A stretch of DNA of 54,747 nucleotides from Bartonella massiliensis (GTDB taxonomy: Bacteria; Pseudomonadota; Alphaproteobacteria; Rhizobiales; Rhizobiaceae): assembly GCF_902150025.1 (NCBI RefSeq), contig NZ_CABFVS010000031.1:1-54747 (forward strand). Reading direction: 5' to 3'. The position numbers and the translations under genes were made by a program. The notes under the pieces were generated by a model. The model saw only the letters and a program-made list of their open reading frames with translations. It was not told the DNA's origin and searched no databases. Shown here piece after piece: positions 30,636-41,696 of the stretch. Every line of letters begins with the position of its first letter. The stretch's first letter is position 1.

Positions 30636-31149
30636 AAATTTCTATAAGCTTTGATTTTTTTTGCATTTTCTTGTCCAAAAGCCCTCTCCGGCAAAAAAAT
30701 TGCCTTTACTTGTTTGCCTTCATCGGAAAACCAATTGTGCATCAACGAGATGTAAAAACCATAAAGGAGAAATTTTACTTATTTTCTGAAACTTTTACCT
30801 CTCAACAATGAAAAGGAATCTGAACAGAGAAATTGATAAGGATTGATCATTTTTGAACAGATCAATTCATCCCTTTCATTGCCTGTGGCGCTAGAAATAG
30901 GCAAAACGCCATTGAAAGATCACATCTTGCTACATCTATTTATGGAACTCCCTCATTTATTGTCGAGAACATCAAACCGTAAAGATGAAAACCAATCACG
31001 CGCTTTATCATAACCTTTGAACTCAGCCTGACAAACTTTTAAAAGCATTAACAGCCCTGTCTACTCAATAAAAGCTCTGTCTTTTAAATCATGGAAATTG
31101 CATATTCCTTCACGCTTTTATTTTACGTTCTTTAAATGAAGTATAACAA
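30636..31149. other. intergenic, no gene recognised
   Basis: About 500 bp of AT-rich sequence downstream of the effector block. I see no conserved frame. Confidence 0.4.
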
Positions 31150-31440
31150 ATTGATTTATGAATTAAGTATTCACTATTTTGTATATTAAATGAGAGCCTC
31201 CAATATCGTAAGATTCTCTGATAATAAATCTCTCTCATGTTGCATCAATCAAAATCATTCGTTTACACGTTACAGATGGGATTAACGTATGGGTAAAAAC
31301 GATGAAGCAAAGCGTAAAAATGCCCTTTCATGAATGCTCTCCATGCAAAGTCTGTCACAACATTATAAGGCTAACACAAGTGTGTGATGATACCGACCTG
31401 TTACGTCATAAGCGTAAAGATGGGTTACACCCCTCACGTA
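31150..31440. repeat. dispersed decayed repeat, copy before murJ
   Basis: It carries, in order, TTAAATGAGAGCCTCCAATA, TCGTAAGATTCTCTGAT, TGTTGCATCAATCAAAATCA, a GGTAAAAACGATGAAG block and an ACACAAGTGTGTGATGAT block. The same series occurs at 2395, 40800 and 45840. No coding potential is shared. Confidence 0.7.
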
Positions 31441-31775
31441 AAACACAATGCCATTGGGATGCACTCTTCACAAACATCATGCCTTAAAAGAGAAATGATC
31501 ATTCTATATCCCTAAACTGTTATGACATCACACCCATATTTCATTTTGAAAAAGAAATTTTAATTATTTTATGGCAACCATAAAAATTGTAATGCAACAA
31601 TAAACAAGGAGCATTTAAAAAGTCTTCACGCATCATTATTGACAGAAAGACAAACACCGTCGTAAAACGCTGAAAATATATTTTTGTATGGGTATACAGA
31701 TCAGATTTTCACAATTTAAAACGGTTTATTTCTCCTGTCATCACTTTTCTTTTATCACAAACCCGATAGATCTTT

Positions 31776-33347
31776 ATGACATTGATTAAAAAAATTGCAA
31801 CAGTTGCTTCTGGAACTCTCATGAGCCGTATTTTTGGCTTTGTCCGCGAAATGCTTATGGCCGCAGCTCTAGGGACTGGTCCTGTTTCTGATGCCTTTAA
31901 TGCTGCTTTTCGTTTTCCCAACACATTCCGCCGTTTTTTTGCTGAAGGTGCCTTTAATGCTGCTTTCATTCCTCTTTTTGCCAAAAAAATCACTGAAGAT
32001 GGTCAAGAAACAGCATGCAAATTTGCAGAAGAAGTCTTTGGTGTTCTCTTTTCGCTGCTCTTATTGTTAACCATTGCGATGGAACTGAGCATGCCTTTTT
32101 TAGTACGAACCATTATTGCGCCAGGTTTTAGCGAAGATGCCACAAAATTTAACGCCACAATTCACTTTACCGCGATTATGTTTCCCTATTTAACCTGCAT
32201 GTCGCTCGCCGCGATGATGGGGGGCATGCTCAATGCTCTGCGACGCTATTTTATTGCTGCTGTTGCTCCACTCTTTTTAAATATTATTCTGATTGGTGTG
32301 CTCGCCTATGCTTGGGTCTATCAACTTGACGCTTGGCATATCGGCTTAAATCTCTCTTGGGGCGTTTTGGCCGCAGGGCTTCTGCAACTAGCCTTAATTG
32401 CTGTTGCTTTACGACAAAGTGGCATGAAAATTTTCTTCCGCCGTCCCCATTTAACCCCTAATGTTTGCAAGCTCTTAACCTTAGCTTTCCCCGCCGCCAT
32501 CACAGGTGGTATCACGCAAATTAACTTGCTCATCAATACCAACATTGCTTCTAGTCAATCGGGAGCTGTCTCTTCTTTGATGTATGCTGATCGCCTTTAT
32601 CAACTGCCTCTAGGTGTGATTGCCATTGCTGTTGCAACTGTTCTTTTGCCAGAATTAACCCGCGCTTTACGAAGCAAAAAACATGAAGAAACCCACCATT
32701 TGCAAAACCGTTCTATTGAACTCACACTCTTGTTAACACTCCCCGCCTCCATCGCTTTTTTGCTGCTCTCAACCCCCATTGTCAGTTTACTCTTTGAGCG
32801 AGGCCAGTTTACTGCCCAATCAACACAGCATGTTGCACAATTATTGGGACTTTATGGGTTAGGACTTCCAGCTTTTGTTCTCATAAAAGTTTTTATTCCT
32901 AATTTTTTTGCCCATGAAGATACCAAAACACCGATGATTTTTACAGGCATTTGCGTTTTTATCAATATCAGCCTTGCCTTAACATTATTTCCTCTTTTTT
33001 CAGCACGCGGCATTGTTATTGCTGAAATTACTTCTGGATGGGTCAATACCCTATTGCTCTGGGGGATCCTTATCAAACGTGGTTATTGGAAATACGACAT
33101 CCAACTGATAAAGCGAATATTATGTCTCATGATCGCTTCCCTTTTGAGTGCACTAGCCCTCTATTACGGTTTGAATGTGCGTGGATTTTTATCTTTTCCT
33201 TTATCTTCAGGGGCTTCCTTTTTCTTGCGTGCCGGCACCTTAGCTGGAATCATGCTCGGCATATTCTTGATCTATTTTATTGCCTATTTTTTATTCAACA
33301 CCCGTTACTTTTTTCACATGCTTAAAAAAATGAAAAAACGTCCATAA
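31776..33347 (+). CDS. murJ: lipid II flippase MurJ (MviN)
   Basis: MurJ flips lipid-linked peptidoglycan precursor across the inner membrane. The product has 523 aa with about 14 membrane segments throughout. The N-terminal signature 'SRIFGFVREMLMAAALGTGPVSDAFNAAFRFPN' region (residues about 17-49) and 'RRFFAEGAFNAAFIPLF' are diagnostic of MviN/MurJ. The length is normal and the frame intact. trpS begins 60 bases downstream, probably in the same transcript. This marks the return to core chromosome after the effector region. Confidence 0.95.
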   Translation: MTLIKKIATVASGTLMSRIFGFVREMLMAAALGTGPVSDAFNAAFRFPNTFRRFFAEGAFNAAFIPLFAKKITEDGQETACKFAEEVFGVLFSLLLLLTIAMELSMPFLVRTIIAPGFSEDATKFNATIHFTAIMFPYLTCMSLAAMMGGMLNALRRYFIAAVAPLFLNIILIGVLAYAWVYQLDAWHIGLNLSWGVLAAGLLQLALIAVALRQSGMKIFFRRPHLTPNVCKLLTLAFPAAITGGITQINLLINTNIASSQSGAVSSLMYADRLYQLPLGVIAIAVATVLLPELTRALRSKKHEETHHLQNRSIELTLLLTLPASIAFLLLSTPIVSLLFERGQFTAQSTQHVAQLLGLYGLGLPAFVLIKVFIPNFFAHEDTKTPMIFTGICVFINISLALTLFPLFSARGIVIAEITSGWVNTLLLWGILIKRGYWKYDIQLIKRILCLMIASLLSALALYYGLNVRGFLSFPLSSGASFFLRAGTLAGIMLGIFLIYFIAYFLFNTRYFFHMLKKMKKRP

Positions 33348-33407
33348 TATCTATACTTTGTCAAAAACAATAAAACAAATAACCTTAAAATTAGAAAGCA
33401 CACTCCT

Positions 33408-34478
33408 ATGGATACCTTTACACCTCTTGTCTTTTCCGGCGTACAACCGAGTGGTCACTTACATCTTGGCAATTATCTTGGAGCCCTTCAAAATTGGGTT
33501 GAACTGCAAAATTCTCATCACTGCCTTTATTGTGTTGTGGATATGCATGCACTTACCGTTAACCCCAATCCCCTGATTTTACGCGAATCCACCAGAACAG
33601 TAACAGCCGCCTTTCTAGCCGCCGGTATTGATCCTAAAAAACACATTATTTTCAACCAATCACGTGTTTTTCAACATGCTGAACTTGCCTGGATTTTGAA
33701 TTGTGTTGCCCGTATCGGCTGGCTTCAACGCATGACCCAATTTAAAGATAAAGCAGGAAAAGATCGCGAAAAAGCATCCCTTGGACTTTTTGCCTATCCC
33801 ACGTTAATGGCTGCTGATATTTTAGTCTATCGTGCAACACATGTTCCAGTGGGTGAAGATCAAAAACAGCATGTTGAACTCACACGCGATATTGCACAAA
33901 AATTTAACAATGATTATGCAGACCGTATTGCTGATTTAAATTTTGGCATCTCTATGCAAACGGATAAAGAAAAAAGACAAAGCTTTTTCCCTCTCCCAGA
34001 AGCACTGATTGGGACAACAGCGCCACGCATTATGTCCTTGCGTGATGGAACAAAAAAAATGTCAAAATCAGATCCTTCAGATTTCTCCCGCATTAATTTA
34101 ACCGATGATGCTGATCTTATCGCTCAAAAAATACGCAAAGCCAAAACGGATTCTGCGCCTCTTCCAGATTCCCTTGCTGCTTTAAAAGAACGACCAGAAG
34201 TGGATAACCTGCTTGGTATTTATGCCGCCTTTGCCAAAACCCACAAAGAAAAGGTTCTTTTAGAGTTTTCTGGTCAACAATTTTCGCATTTTAAAACAGC
34301 TCTAGCCGACCTCGCCGTCCACAAGCTTGCACCTATAACAGAAGAATTACGTCGACTTCACCAAGAAAGCAGTTATATTGACTCTGTTTTGCATGATGGC
34401 GCAGAACGTGCTAGTATGCTCGCAGAAGAAAATATGAAAAAAATTCGTGAAATTGTTGGATTTTTGCACAATACATAA
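33408..34478 (+). CDS. trpS: tryptophanyl-tRNA synthetase
   Basis: TrpS charges tRNA-Trp. The product has 356 aa. The class I HIGH-type signature is PSGHLHLGN (about residues 14-22) and the KMSKS loop is [14 protein letters not shown] (about 217-230). 'GVQPSG' and '[16 protein letters not shown]' are further family hallmarks. The ATG 33408 starts just before [12 protein letters not shown], as usual. Confidence 0.96.
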   Translation: MDTFTPLVFSGVQPSGHLHLGNYLGALQNWVELQNSHHCLYCVVDMHALTVNPNPLILRESTRTVTAAFLAAGIDPKKHIIFNQSRVFQHAELAWILNCVARIGWLQRMTQFKDKAGKDREKASLGLFAYPTLMAADILVYRATHVPVGEDQKQHVELTRDIAQKFNNDYADRIADLNFGISMQTDKEKRQSFFPLPEALIGTTAPRIMSLRDGTKKMSKSDPSDFSRINLTDDADLIAQKIRKAKTDSAPLPDSLAALKERPEVDNLLGIYAAFAKTHKEKVLLEFSGQQFSHFKTALADLAVHKLAPITEELRRLHQESSYIDSVLHDGAERASMLAEENMKKIREIVGFLHNT

Positions 34479-34541
34479 AAACAATAAACTCAAAAACTGT
34501 AGAGAGCAAAAAAAATCGTTTGTACAAAATAGAGAAAGTGC

Positions 34542-35033
34542 ATGATTTCTAAACCCAAAAATCCGAAAAAAGAACCCAAGAAAAAAAACCTCGTCATCAT
34601 CGATGAAACTCCAGAATGTCGGCGTGCCGTTGCTTTTGCCGCACAACATGCCCAAAATACCAATAGAACATTGGTCTTGCTTTGCGTCGTTGATAGTGCA
34701 GAATTTCAACATTTTTTGGGTGTAAATAATGTTATGCGTACAGAATCAACGCAAAGTGCTCATAAGATATTAGGAGACATTGCCAGTGAAGTCCGCGCCT
34801 CCCATGCGCTTGAAACAGAAATAGTAGTGCGTGAGGGGAAGAAAATTGATGAAATTTCTAAACTGATCGATGAAGATAAAAGGGTTGCACTGATTGTTTT
34901 AGCCGCCAGTGGACATACAGAAGGACCAGGACCCCTTGTTCAATTAATCGGAAATAAAGGAACAGCTTTTTCAATCCCTGTCATTGTCATTCCCAGCAAT
35001 CTTGCCGACGAAGATATTAAATCTATTGCCTAA
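34542..35033 (+). CDS. universal stress protein (UspA family)
   Basis: Product of 163 aa. A basic lead is followed by an alpha/beta UspA fold, 'LVIIDETPECRRAVAFAAQ' at the start and a nucleotide-binding type end 'LAASGHTEGPGPLVQLIGNKG' then 'IPVIVIPS'. USPs bind ATP or act in stress survival; the exact role here is unknown. It lies between trpS and the NifU-like gene in the same direction. Confidence 0.85.
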   Translation: MISKPKNPKKEPKKKNLVIIDETPECRRAVAFAAQHAQNTNRTLVLLCVVDSAEFQHFLGVNNVMRTESTQSAHKILGDIASEVRASHALETEIVVREGKKIDEISKLIDEDKRVALIVLAASGHTEGPGPLVQLIGNKGTAFSIPVIVIPSNLADEDIKSIA

Positions 35034-35094
35034 AAAATATAATATTTTAAAATGGTCTGATCTTATCTAATTCTTCATGATAAAAGGAGAGGCA

Positions 35095-35673
35095 ATGTTT
35101 ATTCAAACTGAAACCACCCCAAACCCTGCAACACTTAAATTTCTACCAGGGCGTGTGGTACTTTCCGAGGGTGTATTAGAATTTCGTGACCGTGAAGAAG
35201 CGGCCAAAAACTCACCTTTAGCAGCTAAGCTGTTTAATATTCAAAATGTCAATGGTGTCTTTTTAGGCTATGACTTCATTACCGTAAGCAAAAAAGAAGG
35301 GGAATGGCAACATCTCAAACCTGTTATTTTAGGCACAATTATGGAACATTTTCTGTCCAATGAGCCTGTCATCACTACCAGTGCGACAACACAAGCCCAA
35401 GCTCATGCCCTTAACGAAGAGTTTTATGACAAAAAAGACGCAGATATTGTCCTAACCATTAAAGAGCTGCTTGAAACACGTATTCGCCCAGCCGTTGCCA
35501 ATGATGGTGGCGATATTACTTTTCGCGGCTTTGAAAATGGTATTGTTTATCTCAATATGCGAGGCGCCTGCGCTGGCTGTCCCTCTTCAACAGCAACACT
35601 TAAGCATGGTATTGAAAATCTTTTACGCCATTTTATCCCTGAAGTTTTAGGTGTTGAAGCCATGCCGCAATAA
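35095..35673 (+). CDS. NifU-like Fe-S scaffold protein
   Basis: Product of 192 aa from ATG 35095, which has AAGGAGAGG just ahead; a longer frame from 35077 lacks such a site. An N-terminal Nfu_N domain ('TETTPNPATLKFLPG') is followed by the C-terminal NifU domain with the cluster-binding CAGC in 'MRGACAGCPSS'. Such proteins hold and pass on a [4Fe-4S] cluster. A weak echo of its 3' end occurs just downstream at about 35720-35776. Confidence 0.92.
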   Translation: MFIQTETTPNPATLKFLPGRVVLSEGVLEFRDREEAAKNSPLAAKLFNIQNVNGVFLGYDFITVSKKEGEWQHLKPVILGTIMEHFLSNEPVITTSATTQAQAHALNEEFYDKKDADIVLTIKELLETRIRPAVANDGGDITFRGFENGIVYLNMRGACAGCPSSTATLKHGIENLLRHFIPEVLGVEAMPQ

Positions 35674-36952
35674 ATATTGCCCTTGAAATGAGTCAAAAGA
35701 CGACACATGTCTTTCTACAACAAGGCTTAAACACAATACAGCGTGTGGAAATCTTACGCTATTTTATCCCTGAATAATTTTAAACAAAAGCCATACAGCT
35801 ATAAAAATACCATACTGCTTAAAAAAACGAGAAAATGATAAGGTTCCCTTTTCACTTACCCCATAGAATTTAAAATGGTTTTGCCCCTTTAAGGCATCGT
35901 TTCTATGAGCCCATCATAGACATGCAAGGATAATACATCGGCTGGAGCGCGCTTTAAATTTATTTTTCCTCATGAACTTGCCATGCAATTTTACGTTCCA
36001 ACATAGCGGTCTGTTACAGAAAACAGAAAAGAGTCATAAGACAGAATACACACTTGTTCCCTTTATCTCATCATTTTCAGTGTTTCCGATGATAAAATCC
36101 CGCAAAATATTGTTGTAAGCCCCCAAGCGATAAAGATCACACTTTTACGCTTTGCATAAACATTCTGATAATCTTCTCATTTCAATTTTGTTTATTGCAT
36201 CCACCCAAACCATTCGCGGACACATCACAAATTGGAGGATAAAAAAACGATTTTTAAAATACCTCTTATGAACATTTTCCGATATAAGGATGCAACTAGG
36301 AGTAAATATAAAAGCGAACTGTTGCAATATTGAGAACCAGCAAAGTATGTAACGGTGTTGGCTTACCTTTTTAAACGATAATACTCATAAATTATAATGC
36401 TTAACGGCGCTTGTCTTATACCATTCATGGGCTTCATCGCAAAAATAGGTTTAAATATCTTAAAAAAGTTTTTTTTAAATATCATACCGGCTTTTCCTAT
36501 TCTTGAAATCAAAAATTCCCCTCTCTATTTCCCTTCACTCTCATCTTTATCAATGAAGATGCCAAAGGTATCAAGACCTTAAAAGGTTCATCAATCAAAG
36601 CCAGATCTATGAGAATTGTTTTGGAAATGATCTGAGAAAAAGCGGAAAAATTCCTTCAATTCAGCCGTTATCAATTTCTCACTTTACGGTGTTTTTTCTT
36701 ATAAAGCACGCACTTTGACTATTTTTTTATCAATGAACATCTCGTCCTTAACCAACCAACATGCTTGAAAGAAAAGACAACATCCATATTCCTCTAGCAA
36801 AATATGGCTTTTATATTCCAAGGAAAAACATATTTATTCGATGAGCACAATCTTTGAGAGAAGAAAAAAACTCTTGGAAAAGAATAGACCTTATTGAAGA
36901 TAAAAATAAAAAAAACAACGAACAGTAAAAACAATCGTAAGAGGATAAAGAC
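35674..36952. other. long intergenic gap with repeat traces
   Basis: No gene. At 35752-35776 TTACGCTATTTTATCCCTGAA echoes the 3' end of the NifU-like gene (35625-35645). Around 36160-36290 a diverged copy of the dispersed repeat is visible (CTTCTCATTTCAATTTTGTTT, CACCCAAACCATTCGC, GATAAAAAAACGAT). The rest shows no signal I can name. Confidence 0.5.
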
Positions 36953-37288
36953 TTAAACTTTTTTAACAAACTCCGACTTTAAACTCATCTGACCAATCCC
37001 AGGAATTTTGCAATCAATATTATGATCACCCTCCACCAAGCGAATATTTTTGACCTTCGTTCCACCTTTTAAAACAGAGGAAGCGCCTTTGACTTTCAGA
37101 TCTTTTATAACCATAACGGTATCTCCGTTTGTCAAGATTTGACCATTGGCATCATAAACACTCTGAGAAAGGATAGCATCATCGTCCTTTTGGGGCCATT
37201 TATAGGCGCATTCAGGACACACAAAATTTTCACCCTCTTCATAAGTATAAGGACAATCACAACGAGGACATTTGGGATATTGGGTCAT
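36953..37288 (-). CDS. yjdM: PhnA/YjdM-family zinc-ribbon protein
   Basis: Product of 111 aa. An N-terminal zinc ribbon ([12 protein letters not shown] and CPECAYKW) is followed by the PhnA domain with '[23 protein letters not shown]' and '[14 protein letters not shown]', ending 'LKSEFVKK'. Members were once linked to phosphonate use, but their true role is unsettled. The gene stands alone, with wide gaps on both sides. Confidence 0.9.
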   Translation of the reverse strand: MTQYPKCPRCDCPYTYEEGENFVCPECAYKWPQKDDDAILSQSVYDANGQILTNGDTVMVIKDLKVKGASSVLKGGTKVKNIRLVEGDHNIDCKIPGIGQMSLKSEFVKKV

Positions 37289-37709
37289 AAACTTCCCTTT
37301 TTAAAGAAAAACCATTCATGATAACTGGTCATAAAGAAAAAAGTGTTTATTGTCCATTATTTTAGAAAAAGGCTTCTCTTAAATATCCCCTCTCAACAGT
37401 GTTCATGCATACAATCACCCCATACAATAGATGTATTTATAAGCATGATTACACATTTTTCACCTTCAATCCCCTCATCATAAGATTTATGTATTGTCAT
37501 CCTTTCTTGTCAATCAATCAAAATCATTTTCTAACCCATGAGCAATAAAATAAACCAATGGATAAAAAACACTTAAAAAAAGAATCTCTTATCAACTTAT
37601 CAACGCTCTCAAAAGCTAAAAACAATGACAACATTGAAAAACAAGAAAGTGATGTGCACACCTTGCCCTTTTATTTTTTAAGAAAGACAACGATCATCAT
37701 GCTAGAGAA
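37289..37709. other. intergenic, with a possible diverged repeat
   Basis: No gene. At about 37500-37600 TGTCAATCAATCAAAATCATT and ATGGATAAAAAACACTTAAA resemble blocks of the dispersed repeat, in diverged form. Confidence 0.4.
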
Positions 37710-38045
37710 CCTATTGCTTTATAATCATCGTCAATGATTTTATATGTTCAATGAGAGCTTTCAAATATCGTAAGATTCTTTCAAACTCTCTTAGTATAAA
37801 ATGAGCTAAAGCTTTTCGCTTACATATTACAAGATGGAAAGAGCCAACGATTTTAAAAAAGACTAAACGCTCTCAAATGCAAGGACCAACCTTAGAGCAA
37901 CCCCAAGTGAATGATGATAGTACTTTGTTTCCTCACAGCGCGTAACAATGATGGTATTCAATGGCTTAGCCGTTATCCTCTTGATGGATGGCATGCACAA
38001 AGACCGGAGATTTAAGAGAATCTTCTTAAAAACAAACATATGCAG
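37710..38045. repeat. dispersed decayed repeat, copy before pgm 3' end
   Basis: It contains TTCAATGAGAGCTTTCAAAT, ATCGTAAGATTCTTTCAAA, CGCTTACATATTACAAGATG, then CAATGGCTTAGCCGTTAT and TCTTCTTAAAAACAAACAT. The order matches the copy at 40850-41230. No frame is conserved. Confidence 0.6.
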
Positions 38046-38348
38046 TTGCAACAACAATCATGTTTTGTTTGACGTAAGAATGCTCCTCCTATCAAATAAA
38101 TATTCTTATCAAACCACCAGAAATCATTGGACATAAAAGCTCCAATGGATCATCATCTACCGCATCCATTTTTAAGAATCCAGTAATTTTAGAAACCCAA
38201 TCGATATATAAAGGTGGAAAAATAAAACGCCGCAACAATGGAAACCTCTCTTATGGCTCATCCCCCCACCTAAAATCATGCCTCCCTTAAAATCATGAAT
38301 GTGATCAATCATGATATCTGTGCAAGAAACAGAAATATTTCAATAATC
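38046..38348. other. intergenic, nothing recognised
   Basis: About 300 bp of AT-rich DNA downstream of pgm. I see no gene or clear structure. Confidence 0.4.
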
Positions 38349-39977
38349 TCATGTGATAATATCAGGGTGATCTCGTCCCAATTCTTGTTGTATGTTTAAT
38401 AATTTTAGGGCTACCTGTTGCAAAGGTTGAAGAACTTCTTGCGGATTTAAATTATGTTTGCGCGGATCACCTTCATATTGTTCAAAATAAAGCCGTAAGG
38501 TTGCGCCAAGCGTCCCTGTTCCCGATAAGCGAACCACCAACCGCGCACCATTTTCAAAAAAAATACGGATACCTTGCCGTGTGCTCACACTTTGATCAAT
38601 AGGATCATGATACGTAAAATCGTCTGCTTTTTTGACCCAAAATCCAGCAATTTCTGTTCCGGCGTGTGGTAAGTGTTCCCGCAAGTGCTCTAGGAGTGCC
38701 AAAGCTTTGTCTTCTTCAACTTCTTCATAATCATGACGCAGTGCATAAAAGCGCCCATAGCTGTGCCAATGTTGTTGAACAATTTGTGCAACCGTTTTTC
38801 CTGTTACCGCTAAAAGATTTAACCAAAATAAGATAGCCCATAAACCATCTTTTTCGCGGATATGCTGAGAGCCAGTTCCAAAGCTTTCTTCACCACAAAA
38901 AGTTACTTTTCCCGCATCCAAAAGCGTTCCAAAAAACTTCCATCCCGTTGGTGTTTCAAAAAAGTTTAATCTGTGTTTTTCAGCAACCAGATCAACCGCA
39001 CGCCCCGTCGGCATAGAGCGAGCAACCCCCACAACGCCTTTTCGATATCCTTTAATGAGATGAGCATGCTCAACCATAATCGCCAAAGAATCCGAAGGCG
39101 AGACAAATTGCCCACGTCCAATAATAAGATTACGATCGCCATCACCATCAGATGCAGCGCCAAGATCTGGTCCTCGCTCTGACATCAATAAATCATAAAG
39201 AGGCTTAGCATAAACTAAATTGGGATCTGGATGACCGCCTCCAAAATCTGGTAAAGGAAGACCATTGACCACCGTCCCTTTAGAAAATCCTAAGCATTTT
39301 TCAAAAATTTCATGAGCATAAGGCCCTGTTACCGCATGCATGGCATCAAACCGTAAAGTAAGACCGCCCGCCACGGCTTTGGCAATACAATCAAAATCAA
39401 AAATCTCCTGCATCAAAGCAACATAATCAGCAACAGGATCAATAATCTCGATCTGCATGGCTCCCATAAAGGTCATCCCTTGCCGATCTAAATCCACATC
39501 TGGAGCTTCAAAAATTTTATAAAAGGAAAGACGTTGCGATGTAGCAAAAATAGCTTCACATAAAGCATTAGGTGCTGGTCCACCGTTGGAAATATTGTAT
39601 TTGATTCCACAATCTCCATCTACCCCTCCAGGATTATGGCTTGCAGAAAGAATAATTCCACCATGCGCATGGTATTTACGAATAAGATGCGAAACAGCAG
39701 GTGTCGAAAGAATACCACCCTTTCCTACTTTAATACGAGAAACACCATGTGCTGCTGCCATCTTCAAGACAATCTGAAGAAGAGTCCGATTAAAAGTGCG
39801 CCCATCGCCCCCAAAAATCAACATTTTTCCTTCAAGAGGTCCAATGTTATCAAAAAGAGACTGTATAAAATTTTCCACATAATGGGGTTGCTGAAAAACA
39901 GATACCTTTTTACGCAAACCAGAAGTTCCCGGTTTTTGCCCTTCAAAAGCCGTGGTCAAAACTGTCTTTATGGTCAT
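38349..39977 (-). CDS. pgm: phosphoglucomutase
   Basis: It interconverts glucose 1-phosphate and glucose 6-phosphate. The product has 542 aa, the normal length. The opening 'FEGQKPGTSGLRKKV' is typical of Pgm. The active-site Ser lies in SASHNPGG (about residues 111-118, Ser113), the Mg2+ loop is 'DGDGDRNLI' (about 275-283), and the sugar loop is 'CGEESFGTGSQHIREKDG'. A phosphate-binding 'RLSGTGTLGATLR' closes domain 4. The intact frame and single-gene setting suggest core metabolism. Confidence 0.96.
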   Translation of the reverse strand: MTIKTVLTTAFEGQKPGTSGLRKKVSVFQQPHYVENFIQSLFDNIGPLEGKMLIFGGDGRTFNRTLLQIVLKMAAAHGVSRIKVGKGGILSTPAVSHLIRKYHAHGGIILSASHNPGGVDGDCGIKYNISNGGPAPNALCEAIFATSQRLSFYKIFEAPDVDLDRQGMTFMGAMQIEIIDPVADYVALMQEIFDFDCIAKAVAGGLTLRFDAMHAVTGPYAHEIFEKCLGFSKGTVVNGLPLPDFGGGHPDPNLVYAKPLYDLLMSERGPDLGAASDGDGDRNLIIGRGQFVSPSDSLAIMVEHAHLIKGYRKGVVGVARSMPTGRAVDLVAEKHRLNFFETPTGWKFFGTLLDAGKVTFCGEESFGTGSQHIREKDGLWAILFWLNLLAVTGKTVAQIVQQHWHSYGRFYALRHDYEEVEEDKALALLEHLREHLPHAGTEIAGFWVKKADDFTYHDPIDQSVSTRQGIRIFFENGARLVVRLSGTGTLGATLRLYFEQYEGDPRKHNLNPQEVLQPLQQVALKLLNIQQELGRDHPDIIT

Positions 39978-40194
39978 GGTAATACCTTCATATTCTTTCT
40001 TTTAAGTTTAAGATGAAGCGTATTCAAAGTCGACCATTAATTCCACTTGACGCACGTGTGAAATATTTGCACACTTATTAAAGATTAAGAATTTTTAAAG
40101 AAGCCCTTTGATTTAAAACGCTCCTTTCCATACGCTTTTAAAGATGAAGGCTATTTTAAAACACAATTTTTGTAAAAAATACAGGAGCATCCAT

Positions 40195-40719
40195 ATGATG
40201 AAAAAAACAGTTCCCAATGTCACATTTCATACACGTGTCCGCGATGAATCAGTGGGGGGCGATAATCCTTATCGATGGCAAGAAGTGAAAAGCGATGCTT
40301 ACTTTAAAGGAAAGCGTGTTATTCTTTTTTCGCTTCCTGGTGCTTTTACCCCCACATGCTCAACCTTTCAGCTACCTGATTTTGAAAAACTCTATGATGA
40401 ATTTAAAAAAGTCGGCATTGATGAAATTTATTGCCTTTCCGTCAATGATGCTTTTGTCATGAATGCTTGGGGAAAAACACAAAACATCAAAAACGTAAAA
40501 TTAATTCCCGATGGTTCTGGTGAATTTACACGCAAAATGGGTATGCTGGTTTCCAAAGACAATGTTGGTTTTGGTATGCGATCATGGCGCTATGCGGCTG
40601 TTATTAATGATGGTGTGATTGAAAAATGGTTTGAAGAAGCAGGTTTTTCAGACAATTGTGCAACGGATCCTTATGAAGTTTCTTCACCACAAAATATTTT
40701 AAAAGCCTTGAAAAACTAA
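40195..40719 (+). CDS. peroxiredoxin (Prx5-type, AhpC/TSA family)
   Basis: Product of 174 aa from ATG 40195, preceded by CAGGAGC; a frame from 40144 is longer but unsupported. The peroxidatic Cys is in 'LPGAFTPTCSTFQLPDF' (PxxxTxxC). 'SVNDAFVMNAWGK' and 'GFGMRSWRYAAVINDGVIEKW' are typical of the atypical 2-Cys Prx5 group, which reduces peroxides with glutathione or thioredoxin. A second Cys in 'DNCATDPYEVSSP' sits near the C-terminus. A strong terminator follows. Confidence 0.93.
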   Translation: MMKKTVPNVTFHTRVRDESVGGDNPYRWQEVKSDAYFKGKRVILFSLPGAFTPTCSTFQLPDFEKLYDEFKKVGIDEIYCLSVNDAFVMNAWGKTQNIKNVKLIPDGSGEFTRKMGMLVSKDNVGFGMRSWRYAAVINDGVIEKWFEEAGFSDNCATDPYEVSSPQNILKALKN

Positions 40720-40749
40720 TTCCAACCCAAAATCGTTGATTGAAGTTTT

Positions 40750-40793
40750 ACGACACAAATTTCTCTAGAAAAGGGAATTTGTGTCGTTTGTAT
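40750..40793 (+). terminator. intrinsic terminator after the peroxiredoxin gene
   Basis: A 12-bp stem, ACGACACAAATT (40750-40761) with AATTTGTGTCGT (40776-40787), is followed by a T-rich stretch (TTGTATTTTTT). Confidence 0.88.
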
Positions 40794-40799
40794 TTTTTA

Positions 40800-41660
40800 A
40801 AATATCTATTTGTAATAATAATTTGATTAGTAATGATAATTTAGCATTATTCATATTAAAGAAGAGTCTCGAATATCGTAAGATTCTCTCATTTCAAATC
40901 TGTTTATGTTGCATCAATCAAAATCACTTGCTTGCATGCCAAAAGTGGGGGAGCCATGAGAACTAAGATTCGTACAATAAAAATGCCTTTTCATGAAATT
41001 GTCGAGAAATGCCAAGGTTTGTAGAAACATTTGAGAGCTGGAAAATAATGCAATGGTGCCAGCTTGCTCCCTCACAAGCGTAAAGATAGGGGCTCAATGG
41101 CTTCTATATTATTTCATGAGGGGGGTATATTATTCCATGGGAGCTTTATCGTTATAGCATTCATGGGTACAGCCCATGAAATAGACGTGATGTGCGCTTT
41201 GAGAGATGTCTCTTAAAAACAAGCTCGTGAATATGAAACATACCTATATTATATTCCATTTAGGGTGTTCTGTTTTACATGAAGGTCGTACCCCCATGAA
41301 AGAGACGCAATAAACTAAAGGCAATACATCATCTTCATTATTAAAAAGATACTGCTTTAAATGCTTTTGAAAGCCATAAAGTAGAACCAAAGAAGGACAG
41401 TAAAGATGGACATTGTTTTTTACCATTACGTCTTTATATTTGCCCTAAATGAGATTGTTTACCTGTTTCAGAGACTATACAAACTAAAGAAACCCAATAC
41501 CCCTGCTTCCATCTGGTATACAAAAGCTGAGATAGCTCAGAGAGTTCTTAATCTGGTTTAATCTTTGTCTCAAAACATGAGAGCTACCTTGAGATTGGCC
41601 GTTGATTGAAAAGCAATAACAAAAGCTCTCTTAAGAAAAACAACGCCATAAAGTCAAAAA
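40800..41660. repeat. dispersed decayed repeat, long copy beside hisS
   Basis: This is one of two long copies (the other is 45840-46640). It opens with TAATGATAATTTAGCATTA, runs through the TCGTAAGATTCTCTCATTTC core and the 'CCAGCTTGCTCCCTCACAAGC' block, then 'GTCTCTTAAAAACAAGCTCG', and ends with 'TACAAAAGCTGAGATAGCTC' and AAACAACGCCATAAA. It reaches almost to the hisS stop. Short peptides such as YTKAEIAQRVLNL are shared in broken form with the other long copy (YTKAATVNRALICLNF), so a lost gene may lie within. Confidence 0.7.
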
Positions 41661-41696
41661 CTTATCCTGCACTGTCGCAGCCAATTGCTTAAACCA

